Assembly (NCBI RefSeq): GCF_030272615.1
Contig: NC_081413.1
Coordinates: forward strand, 608,504,209-608,568,208
Length of the DNA stretch: 64,000 bases
Direction of reading: 5' to 3'
Origin: Cryptomeria japonica
Taxonomy: Eukaryota > Streptophyta > Pinopsida > Cupressales > Cupressaceae
Shown: positions 23,241 through 35,859 of the stretch, one piece after another
Position numbering within the stretch: the first letter of the stretch is position 1
Layout of the letters: each line of letters begins with the position of its first letter
Program-made: the position numbers and the translations under genes
Notes under the pieces: model-generated
Databases searched by the model: none
What the model saw: only the letters and a program-made list of their open reading frames with translations
Told to the model about the DNA's origin: nothing

Positions 23241-24010
23241 AAGAAATGGGGAAATGAAGGGTTAAGATTGAACAATCTTAATAAGGGTTAGGATTGATAG
23301 ATATTCAATCCATGTGAGACTTTCAACCCAATCCCATGTCGACAAGTGTCACCATGAGGAGGCTTGAGAGGAGAGATAAGGAGCATTAAATGTTTGAAGG
23401 GACATGATGGTTACCTTGGAGGGTTGGGTTAGGGTTAGGTTAATGGCTATTCCTTTTATCCAAGGGATAAATGAATGTGCAAGGGTTAAATGGTTACCTT
23501 AGTCAAAAAAATAAATGCTTTGAAGAGACCCATGAGTCAAAAGGATGGTTAAGTAAGAGGAAAGTCTCTAACCAAAGGTAAAAGGTGAGTTAATCATAAA
23601 TGGTTATGTAAGAACCTTTAATGGTTTGGAAAACTTTAGAGGTTAACCATTTGAAGACATAAAACCTTTAATGGTTATTGAAGACTTTTGAGGTTTTTGA
23701 GAAGTGACTTCCTTTTATTTAGGAATGTGACAATGATTAGGATAGGATTAGGCTAATTAGAAGGAGTTGGAAGAATCTAGAAGGGATTTAGGCATGCAAG
23801 TGGATTTTCTAGGAGAATGCAAGTGGGAGAAATTTTGAGATTTTCAATTAAAATAAAATCATTTATTTCAATTAAATGGTGTAATTTGCATTTGGATAGA
23901 TATTTAAATAAATATTAATTTATTTAAATGTGAATGTGAATTTTGGATTTTATTTAAATAAATCTTAATTTATTTACATGAGAAAAAGGAAGATAAAGCA
24001 TTAAATGCTT

Positions 24011-24281
24011 GAAGACTTTAAGGGAAACCATTAAAGGCTTGAGAAGACTCTAGAAGGAAGACATTAAGTTTGAAGATTTGAAGGGAAACCATTAAAGGCT
24101 TAAGAAGACTCTAGAAGGAAGCCATTAAGTTTGAAGACTTTAAGGGAAACCATTAAAGGCTTGAGAAGACTCTAGAAGGAAGTCATTAAGTTTGAAGACT
24201 TTAAAGGAAACCATTAAAGGCTTGAGAAGACTTTAGAAGGAAGCCATTAAGTTTGAAGACTTTAAGGGAAACCATTAAAGG
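24011..24281. repeat. 61-bp tandem repeat in inner 3' LTR
   Basis: About 4.4 units built from GAAGACTTTAAGGG, AACCATTAAAGG and AGAAGGAAGCCATTAAGTTT. The partner LTR has about 3.4 units (39837-40044). Confidence 0.85.
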
Positions 24282-24696
24282 TTTCAAGTGGGTGAGGATA
24301 AATAGTATTTTAAATAAATAATCTATTTATTTAAAATAGTTGCGCAACTTGCATTTTCAGGAAAATGCAAGTGGGTGGAGGATAAAGGTGATTTAAATAA
24401 ATGTTAATTTATTTAAATGTGAGAGATGGGATTTTGGGGGATTTAAATAAATATTAATTTATTTAAATGTGAGAGAAGATTTAATTAAACAAATATGATT
24501 TATTTATTTAATTAATGGTATGAATTTGGTTAAGTGAATTAAATCAAATAAATTGAATAATTTATTTAATTAATAGGAGAAGAGGGTTAAGATGAATTGA
24601 TTAAATATTAATTTAATTAATTATTGATTGATGGTTAAATAATCAAATAAATACTAAATATTCATTTAATTAAGTGGATAGATTTATGTGACTACA

Positions 24697-24709
24697 TTTG
24701 CCCCTTTTT
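24697..24709 (-). promoter_or_regulatory. Polypurine tract of inner Tat element
   Basis: AAAAAGGGGCAAA on the minus strand, directly next to the 3' LTR. It primes plus-strand cDNA. The outer element has AAAGAGGGGCAAAA at the same place. Confidence 0.75.
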
Positions 24710-24711
24710 GA

Positions 24712-24736
24712 GACGATGCAATTTTATTGCGTCGTT
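24712..24736. other. Hairpin next to inner polypurine tract
   Basis: GACGATGCAAT, TTT, ATTGCGTCGTT: an 11-bp stem with two imperfect pairs. The outer element has a similar hairpin beside its tract (42564-42583). Confidence 0.45.
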
Positions 24737-26802
24737 TCAAAGAAAGAAAAAATAGGTGTGAAGAAATATGCCCCATAAATGTTAATTTAGTGGGTGGTAT
24801 GCCCCCTCGAGAGATGGGCCAATTTTTTTTTGAAGAATCGGGTGATTTGTCAAAAAAGAACGAGAAGTGGAGGGGAGATAGAATAAAAGAAATTAGAAAT
24901 AATGGTGAAAGAATGGAAGAAAACGTAGTGAATACGAAGAGATGGCAAGCCAGTGAGTACCCGTAGGTTATGCAGGAGATACAGTGCAAATGTGGTGTTG
25001 TGCGTTTGATTGATACTGTACAATTGATCAAAATTGGTTGGAAAATTTGGTGCAATTGGTTTAATTGCCCCGGTCGAGTCAAAACATGACAGTTGATGCA
25101 AGTTGTTTGCTTGGACATGATAAAGTCTGAGTAAGTGAATCAATGTGACCTGATGGTGACTTAGACAATTGATGTAATTACCCGATGAAGTCAAGGTATT
25201 TGAAGCAAAATACTCGTTGAGACTTAGACAATTGATGTAATTGTCCGTTATGATTGTGTTTGATTGGTTGATCAATTGATAGTGTGTGTGTGTGATGGAT
25301 GGTTGTGGTGAATCATAGCAGCCCCGTTAAGACTAGGTCATTATGATAAATGCCTGTTGTAGTCTAGGTTTTCCATAATCGATTACCTATTGAGACCCGA
25401 AGATATTTGATCAGAGTATCTGTTGATAGTCTAGGTGTGTGTGAGTCGATGTGCCTGTGTAGACAGAGTAATTGGCTTGATTGGGTTGATGGGAGATGAT
25501 GTAGGGTATGTGATGTTGATTATCGAGATGGGGAGGGTGGGGGGGTTCGATGTTAGATAGAAGAAATGGAGGAGCTATGACACATTCCTATGGAAGAAGA
25601 GAAAAATAGAGTATCCATTGTCATTACTATGTATGCATGACATGCATCTATTATGAATGTATGGATGGATGGAATGCAATAGAATGCAATATATACAGAT
25701 GAGATGGAATGACGATCCATAGTGCTTTATTTTTCATCATTGAGCATGGTAGTATCAATCTTGGATGAGGCAGTAGGAACCAAGGATGGAGCATTGTACC
25801 TGCAAGCAAGCAACATAAATAAAGAATAAAGAATATGGACCCTCCATAATGGTTCATGCTCATATGGTCAAGGTATATGCTGTAGTCAGCAAGCCGTAGT
25901 GATCCATAACTGTATTTTGCATAAGATCACGTAGCTTAGTGAACTTCCCACGTAGATACCATTAGTACATGCCCCAAAACTTCATTGGAATAATTCACAG
26001 AAGACATACAAACAATGCTTAGGAACCATCCCAAACACTCTAATCACTTGTGGATATCCTGGAGTAGTGTAGGAACTTGATATAAATGAATAAATAGCTA
26101 ACAAACCGACCAAGTACTTGATAGCTTAAACAAAAAAATTTCGTCAAAGAAAATGTTATCTTGTCTTTGTTTTGGTGAGGAAAGATTTATCCCTGTTAAG
26201 ATAGTTTGCGTGTCAATGTTGATTGTTTGGTCAATGTGATAAGTGGTCATCATTTGATTATTTCACAATGTTTGTTTGATATCTGCTTTGAAAAATGTAT
26301 GTACAAGGTGTTGCCATGTTTTTGTTTGTTTGATATTTTTGGATTTTGTGAGATAGTTTTTCAATGTTTTGGGATTTTGTGAGATAGTTTTGAATGAAGA
26401 ACTCAATGAATCACAAAATAATGTAGAATCCACTTCCATCAACTAGATTAAGGGCATTGCCGCCAGTTTAGATATGACTATGAAAAAGCGGGATGCAAGA
26501 CGCATGAAGTACTATCCTTGATTGCAAATCAATAACAAGCCATGGTTTTGGACTGATGGATGAGAGTGAATGTGATCGCAACAAGTCTGAAAGACAATGG
26601 AGCCATAGCCTTTACGAGTGGTGCCTGTTTGCCAGGTTTTCACCATCGCACTTACCCAAGGTGCCACCAGAGTGGTTGTTCACCGTTTGGATGCATGATT
26701 TTTCTTTACTATTTTGATTTTTTTGTATTTTCTTCAGGACATTTATTTGAATGTTTTTGGTGTTTTTCTTGATATGCATGGGAGCCTGATGCTCTGTACA
26801 AC
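24737..26802 (-). other. Inner Tat 3' untranslated region
   Basis: No ORF in element sense with known domains. Contains degenerate repeats around GACTTAGACAATTGATGTAATT (25080-25260), TG-rich DNA near 25280 and 25500, and the hairpin at 26619-26645. Confidence 0.5.
26619..26645 (-). other. Conserved 3' hairpin of inner Tat element
   Basis: In element sense GGTG-AAAA-CCTG-GCAAA-CAGG-CACC: an inner CCTG/CAGG stem and an outer GGTG/CACC stem with an AAAA bulge. It follows the integrase stop and A-rich spacer, as in the outer copy. Confidence 0.55.
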
Positions 26803-28092
26803 TTATGTATAAATTTTTTTAAGGTGCATGCTGTTGATCGGATCTGCTAGCGGTTCTCCTTCTGAAGTAGCCTACTGATATGCCCCGGACCCAAATACAG
26901 TAGTGATAACATATGGACCCAGCCAGTTTGATTCAAACTTCCCCTGATGTTCTTGGTTTGGTTGGTTACGAGGATTCTCTCGAAGAACAAGATCACCTAC
27001 CTTGAATGTGTGAGGTCTAACTCGATGATTATAGCTTCTGCTCATACGCTGCTGATAGGCCTTGAGGTGATTGTATGTAGCTTGTCATTTCTCATCAAGT
27101 AGCTCTAAGTCTTGGAGACGGGATACTCTATATGCTTCATCATCGATGAGATTGTGCAAGGAAACTAGTAGAGATGGTATCTCGACCTCGATAGGTAAGA
27201 TAGCTTCTGTGCCATAGACTAGTGAGTAGGGAGTTGCGCCTGTAGGGGTTCGAATGCTAGTTCAATATGCCCATAGTGTTGGATTCAATTGAACATGCCA
27301 ATCACGACTGACATCATTGACTGTCTTCTTGAAGATTCTTAATATGTTCTTGATTGATGCTTTGGCCTGACCATTGCCTTGTGGGTAATAGGGAGTGGAA
27401 AAGCGGTGTTGGATGTGAAATTTCTCACAAAGCTCACGAACATCCTGATTTTTGAAAGGAAGACCATTATCTGTGATAATGGACATGGGTACACCATACC
27501 GACAGATGATGTAATTAAGGATGAATGAGGCAATCTGCTTGCCGGTGACTTGGGTAAGTGGAATAGCTTCAATCCACTTTGTGAAGTATTCGGTGGCGGT
27601 AATGATGAACTTGTGGCCGTTGGATTAAGATGGATGGATTTTACCCACAAGGTAAAGTCCCCATTGACAAAAAGGCCATGGTGTTGTGATTGGCTACAAT
27701 TCCTGTGCTGGTGCATGTATCAGGTCTCCATGAACTTGGCATTTTTTGCATTTTATGACAAAGTAATAGGAGTCTTTTTCCATAGACGACCAATAGTATC
27801 CAACGCGTATGATCTTCTTTGCTAGGGAAGGACCGCTTGCGTGAGTTCCGCAAATTCCTTCATGTACCTCTTCCAAGGCCTTTGTTATCTCATCTTGTTC
27901 CAAACATTGAAGGAGAGTACCATCAAGACTGCGTCGGTATAGGGTTTCAACAATAATGGTATATCGAGCGGTTTGGCAAATGAAGGTTTTACGTTGGTTA
28001 TACAATTGGTTAGGAGGAAGTGTGTCATCGCTAAGGTAGGTGTAGAACTCACCATACCATGGTGATTCAGAACTGACAAGGCAACATATCAT
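26803..28092 (-). pseudogene. Inner Tat integrase
   Basis: HHCC part HEGICGTH ... KCKKCQVHGD; core blocks HKFIITATEYFTKWIEAIPL, SIITDNGLPF and NGQAKASIK; C-terminal AYQQRMSRSYNHRVRPH and FKVGDLVLREN; ends HLKKIYT and TAA at 26803-26805. The first catalytic Asp is Tyr (GLYLVG, where the outer copy has GLDLVG) and the catalytic Glu is Lys (QAKA for QAEA); only the Asp of TDNG remains. In-frame stops include TAG before PITTPWPF and TGA after LWAY. Inactive for insertion. Confidence 0.85.
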
Positions 28093-28101
28093 AAGCGGGA
28101 A

Positions 28102-28569
28102 TCATGGAAGATCTAGGAGAGATGCAATGGTAGCCATAGCGTCAGCAGCTCGATTATGATCTCTGGGTATCTGCTCAAAGGTGATAGTAGTGAATGATGT
28201 TTTTAATTTGTCCACCATTTGTTTGTACGGCATGAGTTTGTCATCCTTGGTCTGATATTCATCTGTTGCTTGTCGAATGACCAGTTGGGAGTCGCCATAT
28301 ACTTGTAGTTCTTGTAACTTCCATTGTATAGCTAGCCTGATTCCTATGATCAAGGCCTCATACTTGGCTATGTTGTTCGTGCATGGAAATGTGAGCCTGT
28401 AAGACTTTGGGATGCTGTCACCTTGAGGTGTGATAAACAAAATGCCTGCCCCCGAGCCATGCCTAGTGTATGAACCATCAAAGTATAGTTTCCATGGTTG
28501 TGTTGTTGTGATCATGAATATCTCGACCTTTGATAGCCTTACGGTCCACATACTCGATGTCAAATTCAC
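28102..28569 (-). pseudogene. Inner Tat second (archaeal-type) RNase H
   Basis: LYFDGSYTRHGSGAG, CTNNIAKYEALIIG, VYGDSQLVIRQA and DHNRAADAMATIASLL. The catalytic Glu of the AEYEA block is Lys here (AKYEA), where the outer copy keeps Glu. Otherwise open for about 155 codons and then stops before the integrase part in the same frame. Confidence 0.85.
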
Positions 28570-29039
28570 TTAGAATCATCACCCACTTGGCCAAGCGACC
28601 TGTCAATGCTGCTTTGCTGAGTAAGTATTTGAGTGGATCAATTTTTGCAATTAGATGTACTTTATGTGTCAACAGATAATGCCTTAGTTTAGTAGCTGCC
28701 AAGATTACTGCTAGGCAAGCTCTCTCAATAGGTGTGTAGTTGAGTTCATAGCCAACCAATGTGCGAGAGATATAGTAAACAACACACTCTTTCCCTTATG
28801 CATTGTGTTGTGCCAGTAGTACACCTAATGCTGTATTTGTTGTTGAGATATAGAGTAATAAAGGCCTACTTGGATCTGGTGGAATCAGCAATGGTGTATT
28901 CATGAGATAGTTTTTAAGGCATCTGGAATTCTTGTTGGCATCTGGCGTCCCACTGAAAGCGGATGTTTTTGTGTAACAGGTATGTAAAGGGGTGACACTT
29001 ATCTACCAGTTGTGTAATGAATCTTCGGATGGATTGAAG
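28570..29039 (-). pseudogene. Inner Tat RT-linked RNase H
   Basis: LLLYISTTNTALGVLLAQ, VVYYISRTLVGYELNYTP, KIDPLKYLLSKAALTGRLAK and SEFDIEYVDRKAIKG match the outer domain. Frame shifts occur against both neighbours and a stop lies near the start. Confidence 0.8.
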
Positions 29040-29813
29040 TCATCCTTGTAATGTCCTTAGATGACTGTTAATCTTGGGAGGTGGCATGTCCATGGTTGCT
29101 TTGACCTTTGTTAGGTCGACCTCAATGCCTTTGCTTGAGACAATGTATCTTAGAAGTTTCCCCGAGGTTACTCCAAAGACACATTTCTTTGGGTTGAGTC
29201 GAACATGATATTGTTCCAATTTTTCAAAGATTTTCTCTAATATGTCCAAATGACCTTCTCTTGTGAGTGATTTTGCCAGTAAGTCATCAACATAATCTTC
29301 CATTATAGTATGCATCATGTCATGGAAGATGGTGGTCATTGCTCTTTGATAGGTCGCTCCTGCATTCTTTAGAACAAAAGGCATGACATTCCAGCAGTAT
29401 GTGCCCCATGGACATGTGAAGGCCGTCTTATGTTGATCCTCGGGTGCGATCTTTATTTGGTTGTACACTGAAAATCCATCCATGAAAGAAAGCATGGCAT
29501 GTCCTGTTGTTAGGTCCACTATTATGTCGATGTTTGGTAGGGGGAAGTCATCTTTAGGACATGCTTTGTTCAGATATTTGAAGTCAGTACAGATATGGAT
29601 GCCCCCATTTAGTTTGCCGATAGGCACAATATTGGATATCCAATCTGCATAATCAATTAGTCTAATAAAACCAACATCTAAGAGTTTCTTAAGTTCTACT
29701 TTGACTAGTACTGCAATCTGAGGATGCATCTTGCGAAGCTTCTGCTTGACAGGTTTGGCTCCTTCTACTACGGTGAGGTGATGCATGACTAAATCAGGAT
29801 CAAGCATAGGCAT
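29040..29813 (-). pseudogene. pol: Inner Tat reverse transcriptase, mostly intact
   Basis: One open frame of 257 codons with all main blocks: PVKQKLRKMHPQIAVL, CTDFKYLNKACPKDDFPLP, SFMDGFSVYNQIKIAPEDQ, MPFVLKNAGATYQRAMTTIF and EDYVDDLLAKS. Both the MDGFS and YVDD aspartates are present. It lacks the N-terminal part in this frame (a stop lies before MPMLDPD). Changes such as DYADW where the outer copy has AYPKW suggest relaxed selection. Confidence 0.87.
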
Positions 29814-29887
29814 ATCTGTGTATGACCATGTGAAGTTGATTTGACGCTTCTGGAAGAACTCTACAAACTTAGGTTGTTCCTCTGGAG

Positions 29888-30433
29888 TTAAAGAGATTCC
29901 AGATGTATGTGGTGAGGTGTTTCAGGAGTCCCCAGTTTGTATTCTTTTGTCTCTTCAATGAGAATTGTTGATCGTTCCTGTTGTGTGCTAGAGGGGAGAA
30001 TGTCAAACCTTTCATCATCAGGCACCTTAGAGAGGTTTTCACCATTGTATACGCTCTTTCTTTTTACCTTTGTGGGATCAAACAGTGCCACAGTGTGGTT
30101 TTCACTGGAAGAGCCATGTTTTGTTGTTATATTTTTGCAGCTGAAAGGTTTGGCATCCGCCCCGAAGTATGCTGTGCTATTAAATTCAATGGCGAATCTA
30201 GCTTTGTGATCCCTACTTGGTATGTTATCCTGTAGTTCCAAAAAGTCAATGATTGCCTCATCATTTTGGAAATGGTCAAGACATGGGGGATTAGGTTGGT
30301 TCCATTCGATGAGTTCAGGATGGATAATGGGCATTACCTCGTCGATTAGGTTAAGTTTGTTAGATGTGTCAGTGAGGGTTAAGACATTATGGTGAAGGTC
30401 GTTGATGGTACTCTCCCTATCAGAATCAAGCAT
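29888..30433 (-). pseudogene. Inner Tat linker before RT
   Basis: 181 open codons (MLDSDRESTINDLHH ... EYKLGTPETPHH). No known domain. Joined by a frameshift to the upstream protease/G-patch frame, which overlaps it. Its counterpart in the outer element is 18559-19077. Confidence 0.5.
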
Positions 30434-32196
30434 AGGATGTGACGTAGGGTTTGTGGAAGATGTTTCCAGCTCAGGAACCCAAGAGGTCTTATCTGTGCTT
30501 CTCCGTAAGCAAGGATGTCTTTGCGGGGTGGAGGTAGTGATGTGTCTTCCTCATATGAAGTATTAAGTTGGATGGAATCAAATTCCCATTCATGTGAGTC
30601 AGTCTCTGAGTCACTTTCCAGTATCTGATTACTATACCATACTAGGATGTCCTTTGAGTTAAACACTACAAGTGTGATTGGTTTTGTAGATGAAATGATC
30701 AGTGTTGCAGGAAGGATTATGAGGATCAATGAATCCGATATGGGGAGTATTGGTAGTGTTGACTCTGCTGCTTTTGCTGGAACTGCTGGTGTTGTGGATA
30801 CTACTGTGGGTTCTGATATAGTTGTTGTTGCTAATGGTGCTATTGATGTTATTGCTGCTGTTGATGGGGTTATAGGTTTGATTGGTGGGATGATGGGTAT
30901 TGTAGATGGTTGTGCTAGGATTTTTAGCCTTAATGGGGTAGTTGCTATGGTGTTTGATGCTACTTTTATAATCAAAGGTGACCTATTTGTAATAGGCTGA
31001 TATAGTGGTTTGTTGGGTTTCCCTTTGAATCTGAGCTTAGGAAGAATCTTTTTTTGAAAGCCTAGGCAAGTGTTATCTTTGGGCTTTAATTCCAACTGCA
31101 GCAGTTCATGTCGTCCTTGCTTGCAAGGTCCTAGAGCACTCTGACCATTATAACCTATTCTTTGCATAAAGAGAAGGCCTTTGCCATACTGGTCTATGGG
31201 AAGCTTAGCTTGTGGAATATCGGTGGTGATGGGATCTTTATAGATCCATTCTGCTAAGTCCTCATCTCTGGTCTCTTCTTCTTGACTCTTTCCAAGGATG
31301 AATTGCGTCAAAGTACATGTTGGCTTGACCAGTGGTGTTTGAAGTAACTGTTGAGGTTTGCCATGTGTTATGGGAGAAGTGGACATTTGTCCAACATAAA
31401 AGAGTTGGCTGAGATTGTATTCCCCAGGACCTTCCTCTTCTATTTTCATCTTGAGCTTCTCTTGCTTGGGTATAGTGGTGTTTGAATTGGAAAGAGAGGC
31501 TGGACTTACGTATGATGTGGAGGATATGGCTTCCCAATTGTTGGGAACGGTAATCTCTAGTTGATGACCTATATTATGACAATATGCAAAGGGGTTTGCA
31601 TCACCCAGGATTGTGATTTCTACACCATTATGCAGGAACTTGATACACTGATGGTAAGTGGATGAAACGACTTGCATGGCATGTATCCAAGGTCTTCCTA
31701 ACAATAAATTGTATGGCAGAGGAAGGTCCAGAACTTGATAGATGATGTGTTTCACCACAGGGCCCACTCGGATTGGTAGCACAACAACTCCTTTGGATGA
31801 ACGCTCTACATCATCATAGGCTTTCATTGTGATCTTCTTGCGGGGATCCACTGATTCAATTGCATATCCTAAAGTTGTGACCAATTGCAGCGTACAGATA
31901 TTCAGGCCTGCTCCATTATCGATCAAGACTCGCTTGATCCTATGTTGGTTGATAAACCGTTCAATGTGGAGTGAGGCGTTATGAGGTTGCTAGAAGGATG
32001 AGTTGTCACTTTCAGAGAAAGTGAGACAAGGTGATGACCTTAGATTTCCAGCCATAGCTTGGAACTGATCTGTATTTAGGTTTGCAGGGAGTGACGCCTC
32101 TTGGAGAGCTTGATCCAAGATTGTTTTATGGGATGGAGATAGGCGCAATAGCTCTAAGATAGATATCAGTGCGGGCGTTTTGTCTAACTGTTCCAC
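30379..32196 (-). pseudogene. Inner Tat protease and G-patch-like region
   Basis: Frame from MEQLDKTPALISILELLRLS through one TAG (near 31987) into the protease LIDNGAGLNICTLQLV (catalytic Asp kept, DNG instead of the DGG of the outer copy), YNLLLGRPWIHAM, then the G-patch-like GKGLLFMQRIGYNGQSALG (about 31185-31130), a Ser/Thr/Pro/Ile-rich low-complexity stretch and an acidic tail (DSETDSHEWEFD). Open for 515 codons after the TAG. Confidence 0.75.
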
Positions 32197-32205
32197 AAGG
32201 TTATA

Positions 32206-33974
32206 CTATTTTGGGATAGATGGGGTGCCTTGTGGAGTTGCTTTTATGGTAATCTTGCCGTGACGTGTAACAACATTGCAAGTGGAGTTGGGATTTTTGA
32301 TGGTAATAGTTGCAATTTGTTCACTAGCGTCATATAGGTGATTCACAGTGTAATTATATGCGGCTTGCGTATAATTGGTGGTATCTGTGTTTCGCCCTGA
32401 AGTGGAAGGACCCCTTTGATCTTGTGATGGAAGTGGATTTTTAAGCATGAGATGATCATTGTTTGTTGTCTTTGGGTCATGTCCTTCGATTTTGATTTCA
32501 CCTCGATCAATAAGATCCTGAATAAGATCTTTCAATCTGTGACAATTGCTTGTCTTTGTCCTTTCCCTTGATGGAAGTCGCAATGCTCAGTATCCCTCCA
32601 CCATGAAGGTTTGACTTGAGGTTCATAATTTGATGTTTTGGGTAAGGTCACCAGATTTTGAGAAACCAACTGACGTAACACTGTTTCAATGGGTTCCCCT
32701 AAGGGAGTGTATATTCATTTAGGTTTAAAATTTTGTTGACATTGTCTAGGTTCCTCTTGAGATGTATTGCGTCCTTGACTTGGAGGAGCAACTGTGTTAT
32801 TCTTGGGTGGGGGGTTCTGTCTTGCAAATCGTACCATAGGCTGTGCACTTTTGATAGTTCTTGCATCCACAACCCCGTCGTTGATGACGTTTTTATTTTT
32901 GTTCCAGAAGTTAGGCTTGTCACTATTGAAGCGTGGGCGAGGGCCATCCTTTGGTTCATTATATATTTTGATAAGCCCTTTTTTTATGAGAGCCCGCTCA
33001 CATTTTAAGCCTTTTGTGATCATGTCATTGAAAGAGTCTGTGTCTTTTATGTCTATGTGAAATTCCATTTCATCATTTAAGTTGGAAATAAATATTTCCA
33101 CTAGTTCTTGTTTAGGTAACTGAAGAGAACGTCTGCTAGACATTTGACGCCTTCGTTGCAGAAAGACTGAAAATAGCTCACCTAGTTTTTGTTTAGTGTT
33201 ACATAGATCAACCATTGTGATATCACGTTCGATGTTGTGTGAGTAATGTGCCAAGAATTTCTGGATGAGTTCTTCAAATGTCCTAATGCCACCTTGTAAT
33301 CGGGAAAACCATGATGTGGTTGTTCCTCCCAAGCTTTGGGGAAAAAGTTACATTAGGTATGTATCCTCGTATGTCACTTTGAGGCAAGCTGAATGGAATT
33401 TTCTAACATGATCACGAGGATCTCCTTTTCCTCGGTACTTTTCAAACTTGGGTGTTTCAAGCCCTCACGAAAAAGGTGGCATATGAAGATTTCTATCAAA
33501 GGGATAGGGACAAATGTCATTAAGTGAAAACTGATTAGTTTTCACACCACTATGAAGTTGTTGGGCAAGATTCTCAACTTGTTGCCGCAACATTTCTATT
33601 TCATTTGGAGGAGGAGGAGGTGGGAGAATACCTTGATGAAGGTTGTATCTGATATGTTCTCGACCTCTTTCATCCTCATTATGACTTTGGCATTCCGATG
33701 CTTGTCTTAGTTGTGCAACATCAAACTCGGAGGGTAGTTTAGCCCCCTCTTGAGCAAGTCTTAAAAAGTGAGCATCGGAATTGCTCTTGAGTATTTCATC
33801 AAAAAGTCTATTAAAGAGAGGGTTGTGTTGTGCCCTTTCTATTGCCGCCGAAGTAGAAGTGCCTGGATTTTCATCATTTATATTTCCTCCTAGGGCTTCT
33901 TGGAATTCCTTGATATTTTCTTCCTCTTCCTCTTCAATTTCTTGTTGTCTAGATCTTGATTTGCTATGAGTCAT
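32206..33974 (-). pseudogene. gag: Inner Tat gag
   Basis: Starts MTHSKSRSRQQEIEEEEEE at 33974, chosen because it follows a long leader and opens an acidic, coiled N-terminus. A poly-Pro stretch and heptad region (EMLRQQVENLAQQL) follow, then the capsid block SWFSRLQGGIRTFEELIQKF and ITMVDLCNTKQKLGE, and a basic Arg/Lys/Gln-rich tail. A zinc-knuckle variant HCDFHQGKG ... SNCHRLKDLIQDL is split by a frameshift near 32575. Stops lie near 33464, 33355 and 32715. Confidence 0.8.
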
Positions 33975-34305
33975 TTTGTTTATAAGTTTTTGTTGAAGTT
34001 TGATGAAAACGATGATGAGTTGGTGATGAAATGAAAGATTGATGTTTGGTGAAGTGTTTCACATATGAATCTCTAGCACTAAAGGTAGATGGTACCAAAG
34101 TTCTTTCTTGAATTGCTTGTTGTGTTTGATTGACAAAGTTTGACGTGATAAGGTTTTAGAGAAATTTGAGATGTGTTACATACTCAACTACCTAGTAATG
34201 AGAGGATTCACTCATAGACTAGTTTTAACCTGCGTAGAAATGCCTCTTAGGATGAGTTTATCCTAGATGTAGAGACACTCTATAAAGTGATGTGTTGTGT
34301 TTGAT

Positions 34306-34806
34306 TCAACCAATTTTGAAAATAAAACTTAGGACAAAAACCTCTTGATGTTTTGAGAGTTGGATGTGGATTTGATGAGATATGGATATGATAATGGATG
34401 AAATGTGAACTTCAATAAAAGCTTTGGTTACATATGGGACAAATTCTTCCTCTTCTCTTTCGGGAGTTGGTGGTTCTTCTTGAGCTACGTTATATGTGAT
34501 GCAAATGTTGGGAAAGAAGTCAAGATTGATTTTGCTTCCTTTGTTCTTGTGATAACTCAAAGCTCGATATTGCATAAAAGCTCTGCAGTTTAATGACTCT
34601 TGATCAAATTCGTTTGATTTCCCTTGAAGATATAGACGTATGCGATGTATGAAGGTTCTATGAGAGACTAATATTTGTCTATTAAGATAGAAGAATTTCC
34701 TCCTTTTGATGAGAGTCTTTGAGGTCAATGGTCTTTTCTTCAAGTTGATGTGTTGATGAAGATTCTGCTTTCTCAAGATGTGAAGAATGGTCATATAATT
34801 TGACAC
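34306..34806 (-). CDS. Uncharacterised 166-codon ORF in inner Tat leader
   Basis: An uninterrupted ORF on the element's coding strand upstream of gag. It is basic, with a segment YRALSYHKNKGSKINLDFFP and an acidic stretch EEPPTPEREEEEF. Ogre-type elements are known to have an extra ORF before gag, so it could be a leader ORF relic. I recognise no domain, and AT-rich DNA can give such lengths by chance. Confidence 0.25.
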   Translation of the reverse strand: MSNYMTILHILRKQNLHQHINLKKRPLTSKTLIKRRKFFYLNRQILVSHRTFIHRIRLYLQGKSNEFDQESLNCRAFMQYRALSYHKNKGSKINLDFFPNICITYNVAQEEPPTPEREEEEFVPYVTKAFIEVHISSIIISISHQIHIQLSKHQEVFVLSFIFKIG

Positions 34807-35280
34807 TTTTGTTGTTGCTCTTGGTTTTTCAATCTTTTGTTTTTGAAAATGTTTGTGTTGGATGAATGCTTGTTTTGGATTTTGGTTTTATGATGTTTCT
34901 TTGACAAGAAAACAAAGCAAGCACACAAACATAGGAATGTTGCCTCAAAAGGCACAAGTAAGTATGGGTCTAGATCAAACCAATCTTTTGAACTTTTTAT
35001 GACCCTTTCTTTCAAATGTATTTTAGGTGTTTCCCAAAGCTTGAAGTCGGCTAAATTTGCACTGGTTTTGACTCAAAAACAAAAACACTTTAAACACTCT
35101 TTATCCCTAAGGTCAAATGGCCAATTGCGATAATTTCAACCCGCATCTTGATATTTCTTCGACTTTGGTACTACATACCTTATGAATCCCGTCGTGGCAG
35201 GTAAGGATGTGATATACTAAGTCTTGCATGAGTATAACAAATAGATGATCCCTATGATGGGGGAGTCACCACTTTTATCG

Positions 35281-35380
35281 GGCTACAAGTAACCTTTCAA
35301 AAAGCTATGTTTCTACTTAAGGAAATATGTATGGTGAGTATCTTGGGAGCAAAACCTTCTATGCTCTTGCACTGAATTTA
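35281..35380 (-). other. Conserved leader block (inner copy)
   Basis: In element sense CAGTGCAAG, ATAGAAGGTTT, CCCAAGA, ACTCACCAT and TTGTAGCC in the same order as outer 11744-11855. The surrounding leader is not clearly alike. Confidence 0.55.
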
Positions 35381-35859
35381 TCACAAATATCCTCAATCAA
35401 TAGAACGGGTGGGCTACTACATAAAGGTGTTTAGTAATTTTCGATGTCTTTGGACATAAGTTCATTATGCAGTGACTCACTTAAGAGCCTTGTAACTTGT
35501 GGTGGGGCCCATTTGTCCTTTCGACAAGTTACACTGTAGGAACAACTATACCCAAGGTTACAATTTTCGCTCACACCAGATTTCTATAGCGGCTCGAAGG
35601 ATTTACTGCGCGAGGTCGTTCCCAAGAGTGATGTGTCTCTTGGCAGACCTCTCTTAAAAAGATAAACTTTTGAGTGTTACTAACACTTTTCTCTTGCACC
35701 TAGGGCCACGAAAGCCAAGGAAGAGGATAGTGTGTGTTAGAAGTAGGACCACTCTATAGATTTTGCACAAGTGTGCCAAACACAAAAGACACTTGTTCTT
35801 TTTAAACCATCATCGCAATGTGATCTATTTGCTCCTTGGAGATGTTGCTCCAACAACCA

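Larger units (their letters stand above)
22820..24696 (-). repeat. 3' LTR of inner Tat element
   Basis: 1877 bp against 1815 bp for the partner LTR. The difference is essentially one extra unit of the internal 61-bp repeat. Contains an AT-rich palindromic motif (TTTAAATAAAT...ATTTATTTAAA) several times at 23900-24480. Confidence 0.92.

Noticed and set aside
30647-31000. Val/Gly/Ala-rich plus-strand ORF
   Set aside because: Antisense of the Ser/Thr/Ile-rich low-complexity part of the inner Tat linker.
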